Shown here piece after piece: positions 40,249 to 44,601 of a stretch of 44,601 nucleotides of DNA (position 1 is the stretch's first letter; each line of letters begins with the position of its first letter). The notes under the pieces are model-generated. The model saw only the letters and a program-made list of their open reading frames with translations, did not search any database and was not told where the DNA came from. The translations under genes and the position numbers were made by a program. Origin of the DNA: an uncultured Lachnospiraceae bacterium (GTDB taxonomy: Bacteria > Bacillota > Clostridia > Lachnospirales > Lachnospiraceae); the NCBI GenBank assembly GCA_910589385.1, contig CAJUTU010000033.1, positions 1 through 44,601 on the forward strand, given 5' to 3'.

Positions 40249-41010
40249 ATGCATACAAAAAGGATTATCCCCTGTCTGGATGTCAATGCAGGACGGGTGG
40301 TAAAAGGCGTAAATTTTGTGGATTTAAAGGATGCCGGAGATCCGGTGGAGATTGCAAAGGCTTATGATAAGGCCGGAGCGGATGAACTTGTATTTCTGGA
40401 TATTACTGCGTCTTCCGACAACAGGAAAACGGTAGTGGATATGGTGCGCAAAGTGGCGGAATGTGTGTTTATTCCGTTCACGGTAGGCGGCGGGATACGG
40501 ACAGTGGAGGATTTCCGTGCGCTGCTCAGGGAAGGTGCGGATAAGATTTCTATCAATTCTTCTGCCATCAATACTCCGGAGTTGGTACATGATGCGGCGG
40601 AGAAGTTCGGAAGCCAGTGTGTGGTGGTCGCCATAGATGCCAAGAGAAGGACGGATGGAAGCGGCTGGAATATTTATAAGAATGGAGGCCGCATTGATGT
40701 GGGAACAGACGCCGTAGAATGGGCGAGGAAAGTAGAAAGCCTGGGAGCGGGTGAGATTCTTCTGACAAGTATGGATTGTGACGGGACAAAAGCAGGTTAT
40801 GATCTGGAACTGACCCGTGCAATCGCGGAGAGTGTTTCCATTCCGGTGATTGCATCCGGCGGTGCGGGGACGAAGAGGCATTTCAAAGATGCGCTGACAG
40901 AAGGGAAAGCAGATGCGGCACTGGCGGCTTCTCTGTTTCATTATAAAGAATTGGAAATCCGGGAAGTAAAAGAGTATCTTCAGAAAGAAGGAATTTCCGT
41001 ACGGCTTTAA
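40249..41010 (+). CDS. hisF: imidazole glycerol phosphate synthase, cyclase subunit
   Basis: HisF is the (beta/alpha)8 barrel that uses ammonia from HisH to convert PRFAR to IGP and AICAR. The 253-residue sequence has catalytic Asp11 (IIPCLDVNAGRVVKG) and Asp130 (VVVAIDAKR), and phosphate-binding VGGGIRT and ASGGAGT. GCAGGAG precedes the ATG. hisI/hisE, which often follow hisF, are absent; ung lies 46 nt downstream. Confidence 0.97.
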   Translation: MHTKRIIPCLDVNAGRVVKGVNFVDLKDAGDPVEIAKAYDKAGADELVFLDITASSDNRKTVVDMVRKVAECVFIPFTVGGGIRTVEDFRALLREGADKISINSSAINTPELVHDAAEKFGSQCVVVAIDAKRRTDGSGWNIYKNGGRIDVGTDAVEWARKVESLGAGEILLTSMDCDGTKAGYDLELTRAIAESVSIPVIASGGAGTKRHFKDALTEGKADAALAASLFHYKELEIREVKEYLQKEGISVRL

Positions 41011-41056
41011 GAAGAATCGTTTTTTTAGAGATACATATGATAAGGAGTAGATAAGG

Positions 41057-41725
41057 ATGGCAGGAATCAATGGCGACTGGTATGAGGCATTAAAAGAGGA
41101 ATTTGGAAAAGATTATTATAAAAAATTATTTCAGACTGTAAAAGAGGAATATCATACAAGATTAATTTTTCCGCCGGCGGATGATATCTTTAATGCGTTT
41201 CATCTGACTCCATTAAAAGATGTAAAAGTCGTAATTTTAGGACAGGATCCTTACCATAATCACGGACAGGCACATGGGCTGTGTTTTTCAGTTCAAAAGG
41301 GTGTGGCTGTTCCACCTTCTCTTGAGAATATTTACCGGGAGCTGCATGATGATCTGGGATGTACGATACCAAATCATGGCTGTCTGACGAAGTGGGCCAA
41401 GCAAGGGGTGTTGATGCTGAATACGGTTTTGACTGTGCGCGCCCATCAGGCTAACTCCCATCGGGGGATCGGCTGGGAGGAATTTACTGACGCTGCGATT
41501 TTGGCGTTGAATGCTCAGGACAGGCCGATGGTATATATTTTGTGGGGAAGTCCGGCGCAGAGGAAAGTAAGGATGCTGAATAATCCGCAGCATTTGATCT
41601 TAAAGGCGCCGCATCCAAGTCCGCTGTCTGCTTCTCGTGGTTTTTTTGGGAGCAGGCCGTTCAGCCAGACAAATGCTTTTTTAGAGTCTCATGGCCTAGA
41701 GCCGGTAGATTGGCAGATTGAGTAA
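41057..41725 (+). CDS. ung: uracil-DNA glycosylase (family 1)
   Basis: Removes uracil from DNA, starting base-excision repair. The 222-residue protein has the water-activating motif GQDPYHNHGQAHGLCFSV (Asp64, Tyr66), the Phe/uracil pocket, LLMNTVLTV-like MLNTVLTVRAHQANSH, and the DNA-intercalating HPSPLSA loop. AAGGAG lies upstream of the ATG. It is downstream of hisHF and probably shares their transcript. Confidence 0.97.
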   Translation: MAGINGDWYEALKEEFGKDYYKKLFQTVKEEYHTRLIFPPADDIFNAFHLTPLKDVKVVILGQDPYHNHGQAHGLCFSVQKGVAVPPSLENIYRELHDDLGCTIPNHGCLTKWAKQGVLMLNTVLTVRAHQANSHRGIGWEEFTDAAILALNAQDRPMVYILWGSPAQRKVRMLNNPQHLILKAPHPSPLSASRGFFGSRPFSQTNAFLESHGLEPVDWQIE

Positions 41726-41768
41726 ATTTGTAACTTTTAAAAATAATTGGAATTTTACCGTTTAAAAG

Positions 41769-41813
41769 CAGCTTTGTGCAATTACGTCAGGAATTTGTGC
41801 AGGGCTGTTTTTT
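41769..41813 (+). terminator. probable ung terminator
   Basis: CAGC (41769-41772) pairs with GCTG (41804-41807), with an inner GCAATT/AATT..TGC stem, followed by six T. The stem is interrupted, hence moderate confidence. Confidence 0.5.
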
Positions 41814-41933
41814 CTTGTATATTTCTTTGATGTTGGAATTGCATATACCACATACCAATTAGTGGTTTTTGATGATAAGATGGAAAAGGATTGGATAATT
41901 CGCCTAAAAAAAGCAAAAAAACTGTTCTTGAAT

Positions 41934-41962
41934 TTGACAAAGTATATAAAGAATATTATAAT
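41934..41962 (+). promoter_or_regulatory. perfect consensus promoter
   Basis: TTGACA (41934-41939), exactly 17 bp, TATAAT (41957-41962). This is the strongest-looking promoter in the window and implies high expression of the downstream membrane-protein gene unless repressed. Confidence 0.88.
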
Positions 41963-42050
41963 ATGAAATAAATATAAAATCTGGAACAACCAGATTAAGC
42001 CTTTGGCTGAATATGGGCTTTCCGGGAGAATGAGAGAGGAGGAATATGAT

Positions 42051-43094
42051 ATGTTGTTTCAAATTTATGGTGAGGGCGCTGGATGGCAGCTTCTAGGATG
42101 GGTTATGGTGTTCGCTGGCTTGATCCTGGCCAATGAATTTGCGAGACGTACAAAGAAAGGCGGAATTATCTGTTTCCTGGTCCTGCCGGCGGTTCTGACT
42201 GTGTATTTTATTGCAATTTATATAGGAGCGGCAATGAAGGCGGACTGGGCGTTGGCGAATCCAACCTATATACATATGAATAGCTGGTTCCACTATGCAA
42301 AGTTATATGCGGCGACAGCAGGATGTATCGGATTCATGATGCTGAAGTATAAGTGGAGTATTGGAAAGACGGAATGGTTCAAGGTATTTCCATTTTTGAT
42401 CGTGGCAATCAATATATTAATTGCTGTGGTAAGTGATTTTGAGTCTGGTATCCGCGGAGCGATGGCTTTGGCAGAGAACGGCAGCCGCTGGTGGCTGTCT
42501 TCCGAAAATGTATGGCTTTATGGGGGCTGGTGGAACTGGGTAAACGGTATCGCGGGAATCTTAAATATCCTTTGTATGACAGGCTGGTGGGGGATCTATT
42601 CTTCTAAAAAGAAGGATGATATGCTGTGGCCGGATATGACATGGTGTTTTATTATCGCATATGATCTGTGGAACTTTGAATACACCTATAACAATCTTCC
42701 GACCCATGCATGGTATTGCGGCCTTGCTCTGCTTTTGGCTCCTACGTTTGCAAATGCATTGTGGAATAAAGGCGGCTGGATACAGAACCGTGCCAATACA
42801 CTTGCATTGTGGTGTATGTTTGCACAGGTATTCCCATTGTTCCAGGACGACAGTATATTTACGACAATCCCGGTAGTATACGCGGATGGATTTATGGATG
42901 CAGCGACCAGGCCTTCCGCGGCAGATCCGGTTATGCAGGGTGTTGTAGCAGTTCTGTCCCTGGCTGCAAATGTGATCGTATTAGGTGTGATTATTAAGCG
43001 GTCGGTTGAGCAGAAAAAGAATCCATATAAGAATGAAATTTTTACAGACCAGAGAGATTTCCGTCTTGCTATGGAAAGAGCCGAAGAGCAGTAA
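42051..43094 (+). CDS. polytopic membrane protein of unknown function (possibly DUF5692)
   Basis: A 347-residue protein with about eight to nine hydrophobic segments rich in Trp and Tyr (for example WLYGGWWNWVNGI and TGWWGIYSSKKK). The N-terminus MLFQIYGEGAGWQLLGWVMV is followed by membrane helices; the C-terminus is hydrophilic (KNEIFTDQRDFRLAMERAEE). AGGAGG lies 8 nt before the ATG at 42051, which fixes the start; an in-frame TTG at 42003 is unsupported. It resembles proteins I recall as DUF5692, without certainty. The gene is monocistronic between a consensus promoter and a strong terminator. No transport motif is recognised. Confidence 0.8.
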   Translation: MLFQIYGEGAGWQLLGWVMVFAGLILANEFARRTKKGGIICFLVLPAVLTVYFIAIYIGAAMKADWALANPTYIHMNSWFHYAKLYAATAGCIGFMMLKYKWSIGKTEWFKVFPFLIVAINILIAVVSDFESGIRGAMALAENGSRWWLSSENVWLYGGWWNWVNGIAGILNILCMTGWWGIYSSKKKDDMLWPDMTWCFIIAYDLWNFEYTYNNLPTHAWYCGLALLLAPTFANALWNKGGWIQNRANTLALWCMFAQVFPLFQDDSIFTTIPVVYADGFMDAATRPSAADPVMQGVVAVLSLAANVIVLGVIIKRSVEQKKNPYKNEIFTDQRDFRLAMERAEEQ

Positions 43095-43126
43095 TTCAAA
43101 TATTTATTCTGCAACGCTCATAAGAT

Positions 43127-43157
43127 GGGGCTGCCTCACTAAGCGGCAGCCCCTTTT
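43127..43157 (+). terminator. terminator after the membrane-protein gene
   Basis: GGGGCTGCC (43127-43135) and GGCAGCCCC (43145-43153) form a perfect 9-bp GC-rich stem followed by TTTT. The loop TCACTAAGC contains the CACTAAG word seen in the ribosomal-operon palindromes. Confidence 0.88.
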
Positions 43158-43180
43158 GCTTGCCAGGGTATGGCCGTATT

Positions 43181-43888
43181 TTATTCATAATAAATCTGTT
43201 TATTTCCGTTGATGCATTCTCCCATGGAATGCTGAATCCATTGGATTGCACCTTCTGTATCGCGGTCACGGATATAACTCCACATTTTGTAGTTGCTTTC
43301 ATACAATGCATCAATACCGTAGAGGTCAATAAAACGTTCCCACATCGTGAAAATGGGAGCACGGAATGACTGGAAGATTAAAGGGATCAATGTGTTTTGT
43401 GAGAGAAGGGCAAACTCATGCTGAAATTCAAAAGCCGCTTTGATCGCCTCGCCTGTGGAAGCCGCTTTCCGAATCTTCTCAATTTTTTCATAAAGAAGTT
43501 CAATTTCATCATCGGATATCCGGTCAATGCATAATTGGGCAGCCAGTGTGTCAAGTGCAATGCGGACTTCAAATATAGAACGAATCTCATCGTTTCGGAT
43601 ACGTCCTCCGTTATATTGCATAATGGACAGAAGCGTATCAATAGTTCCCTTGCGCCGGTAATCTGCTACATAGGTGCCGCTTCTTGGTTTTACTGTAAGA
43701 AATCCTTTCCGTTCTAAGTCGGAGATTCCGCTGTTTACGACCGCACGGCTGACCTGCATCATCTCTGCAAGCTGGCGTTCCGGCGGCAGCTTTTCTCCGA
43801 TTTTTAATTTACCGGAGAGAATCATGTGCTCCAACTGTTGTATAAAGAGTTCCCGCAGGGAAGGCGAACTGATTTTTTGAAATTCCAT
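43181..43888 (-). CDS. FadR-type GntR transcriptional regulator
   Basis: A 235-residue regulator. Residues about 8-75 are the GntR winged helix (IGEKLPPERQLAEMMQVSRA and LERKGFLTVKPRSGTYVAD). Residues about 90-225 are an FCD-type helical effector domain (RSIFEVRIALDTLAAQLCID, FEFQHEFALLSQN), with histidines that in this family often bind a metal near the ligand. GAAGGAGG lies upstream of the ATG. It converges on the membrane-protein gene; regulation of that gene is possible but unproven. The effector is unknown. Confidence 0.9.
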   Translation of the reverse strand: MEFQKISSPSLRELFIQQLEHMILSGKLKIGEKLPPERQLAEMMQVSRAVVNSGISDLERKGFLTVKPRSGTYVADYRRKGTIDTLLSIMQYNGGRIRNDEIRSIFEVRIALDTLAAQLCIDRISDDEIELLYEKIEKIRKAASTGEAIKAAFEFQHEFALLSQNTLIPLIFQSFRAPIFTMWERFIDLYGIDALYESNYKMWSYIRDRDTEGAIQWIQHSMGECINGNKQIYYE

Positions 43889-43941
43889 GAATCCTCCTTC
43901 TGGACATATCTAAAGCTATCTTTTGAAATACGATCATATCC

Positions 43942-43965
43942 ATTATACCCTTTTTGGTCATTCCA
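43942..43965 (-). promoter_or_regulatory. GntR gene -10 box and possible operator
   Basis: Minus-strand TATAAT (43947-43942). Immediately upstream, 43955-43965 reads TGGTCATTCCA, close to the TGGTnnnACCA palindrome bound by FadR-type regulators, so autoregulation is plausible. The -35 is weak. Confidence 0.4.
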
Positions 43966-43989
43966 CTATTACTGGACTGCACTACTTTG

Positions 43990-44073
43990 CTAAAGCCTTA
44001 AACGTTTACTTTTATCCTGCTTATCAAGGAACTTTTGCGCTTCTTTTTCAAAAATAATTTTATAACTCTGCAT
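43990..44073 (-). pseudogene. truncated RelE/ParE-like toxin (27-codon stub)
   Basis: An ORF of 27 codons begins MQSYKIIFEKEAQKFLDKQ and then stops at TAG. The pattern (YKIIFEKEAxKFLxK) is that of the N-terminus of RelE/ParE toxins, normally 85-100 residues. None of the remaining toxin is found in other frames downstream, where the gntR promoter region begins. It starts 7 nt after the antitoxin frame's stop, the usual toxin-antitoxin spacing. Confidence 0.6.
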
Positions 44074-44080
44074 ATGTCAG

Positions 44081-44279
44081 TCACTCTTTTTCTAAGAGTT
44101 CTTCCAGAGTGGCCACTGAACCATCGTTGTATTTTTTTGCTTCCGCAATCATTGTATTCATCTGGTTCTGCTTCCTCGATATCTGTTTTTTCAATACTTA
44201 ATATTAAATTTGAAACATAAGCAAGCTTATATTCCGGCAATCGGTCAATAACCTGTTTTATCCGTTCTCTCTCACTCAT
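44081..44279 (-). pseudogene. frameshifted antitoxin-like gene
   Basis: The frame starts MSERERIKQVIDRLPEYKLA and reads well through IEKTDIEEAEPDE. The natural continuation MIAEAKKYNDGSVATLEELL then lies in the next frame and ends EKE-TGA at 44083-44081. One surplus base near 44152-44160 explains the switch; without it the protein would be about 65 residues, the size of a RelB/ParD-type antitoxin. Unshifted, the frame runs on to 43998 as a basic tail unlike an antitoxin. Confidence 0.6.
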
Positions 44280-44601
44280 AGTTCGCTTACCCTTCTATTT
44301 TTCGTTTTCATTCTAAACAATCTATGACTATCATATTTTGAAAAACATCTTTTTATAATTATTATACCCTCAATCACCCTCTAAAACAATCCCAAATTCC
44401 CCTTTACTAGGGTTGTTTCACGAAGGCTTCATAAACTATTTCCCAAATTATAAAGTAAAATATAATCTATACTATAGCTTTTTTTAGTTTTTCAGCAGTC
44501 ATCACCACGAAAAAGCGCGCAAAGTCCCCCTATCGTTCTATTTCCATTTTTTGAAAAATCAAGGTACTCTTTTAATAAAAGCTTGGTATTGGATCAAAAA
44601 T
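44280..44601. other. 322-nt AT-rich right end
   Basis: No ORF, RNA gene or clear terminator was recognised. A minus-strand promoter candidate for the toxin-antitoxin remnant lies at 44361-44389: TTGTTT (44389-44384), 17-bp spacer, TATAAT (44366-44361). The remainder is T-rich with no feature I can name. Confidence 0.4.

Larger units (their letters stand above)
41726..42050 (+). other. 325-nt gap between ung and the membrane-protein gene
   Basis: The first part holds a probable ung terminator (41769-41813) and a small ACCAC/GTGGT hairpin with four T (41847-41870). The middle is AT-rich without clear features. The last part has a perfect consensus promoter (41934-41962) and a leader with two hairpins: AATCTGG/CCAGATT (41978-41996) and AGCC/GGCT (41998-42008). 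No ORF is credible here. Confidence 0.55.

Noticed and set aside
1..44601. CRISPR array, prophage, insertion sequence or rRNA operon
   Set aside because: No regularly spaced direct repeats, cas genes, integrase, transposase, phage structural genes or rRNA sequence were found.

Overview
The window looks like the chromosome of a low-to-mid GC anaerobic Firmicute, most likely a gut Lachnospiraceae (Clostridium cluster XIVa; Dorea/Faecalicatena/C. scindens-like is my inference). The reasons are the gene order of the S10-spc-alpha ribosomal supercluster, a zinc-ribbon S14, an enlarged L17, a PPi-dependent phosphofructokinase, strong AGGAGG ribosome binding sites and TTGACA/TATAAT promoters with 17-bp spacers.

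Positions 1-16373 hold a near-continuous plus-strand ribosomal operon: rpsJ-rplC-rplD-rplW-rplB-rpsS-rplV-rpsC-rplP-rpmC-rpsQ-rplN-rplX-rplE-rpsZ-rpsH-rplF-rplR-rpsE-rpmD-rplO-secY-adk-(KOW protein)-infA-rpmJ-rpsM-rpsK-rpsD-rpoA-rplQ, closed by a strong terminator at 16400-16431. The operon promoter lies left of the window. The methionine aminopeptidase gene usually found after adk is absent; its place is taken by a ~150-nt element with 24-bp inverted-repeat ends. Several intergenic gaps carry long hairpins or related small palindromes, and there is a probable internal promoter before rpmJ.

Positions 16570-27567 are a housekeeping and envelope region. A secreted SleB-type cell-wall hydrolase (minus) is divergent from a HAD phosphatase-uppP pair. 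Then come an amino-acid ABC transporter (binding protein, permease, ATPase), a single ORF fusing SfsA nuclease to MutY glycosylase, a TetR regulator with a diacylglycerol-kinase-like lipid kinase, a PAP2-like membrane protein, and trpS. A tRNA-Arg(ACG) and PPi-phosphofructokinase lie on the minus strand at 27720-29126; the tRNA promoter is embedded in the candidate terminator of the phosphofructokinase gene.

Positions 29342-33232 form a self-contained two-gene transcription unit that I find the most novel part. One gene encodes a membrane-anchored degenerate kinase C-lobe with an extracytoplasmic helical domain; the other encodes an exported, membrane-anchored protein with five Ig-like AGN modules. 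The unit has its own promoter and terminator. Next come the RNA-polymerase recycling ATPase HelD and the RNA-binding factor Tex, an alanine/glycine:cation symporter preceded by a promoter-proximal hairpin, hisH-hisF away from other his genes, and uracil-DNA glycosylase.

The right end (41930-44601) has a polytopic membrane protein of unknown function behind a perfect consensus promoter, a convergent FadR-type GntR regulator, and a decayed RelBE/ParDE-like toxin-antitoxin pair: a frameshifted antitoxin and a 27-codon toxin stub. No CRISPR array, insertion sequence, prophage or rRNA gene was seen. All structures and promoters were read by eye; none were computed.
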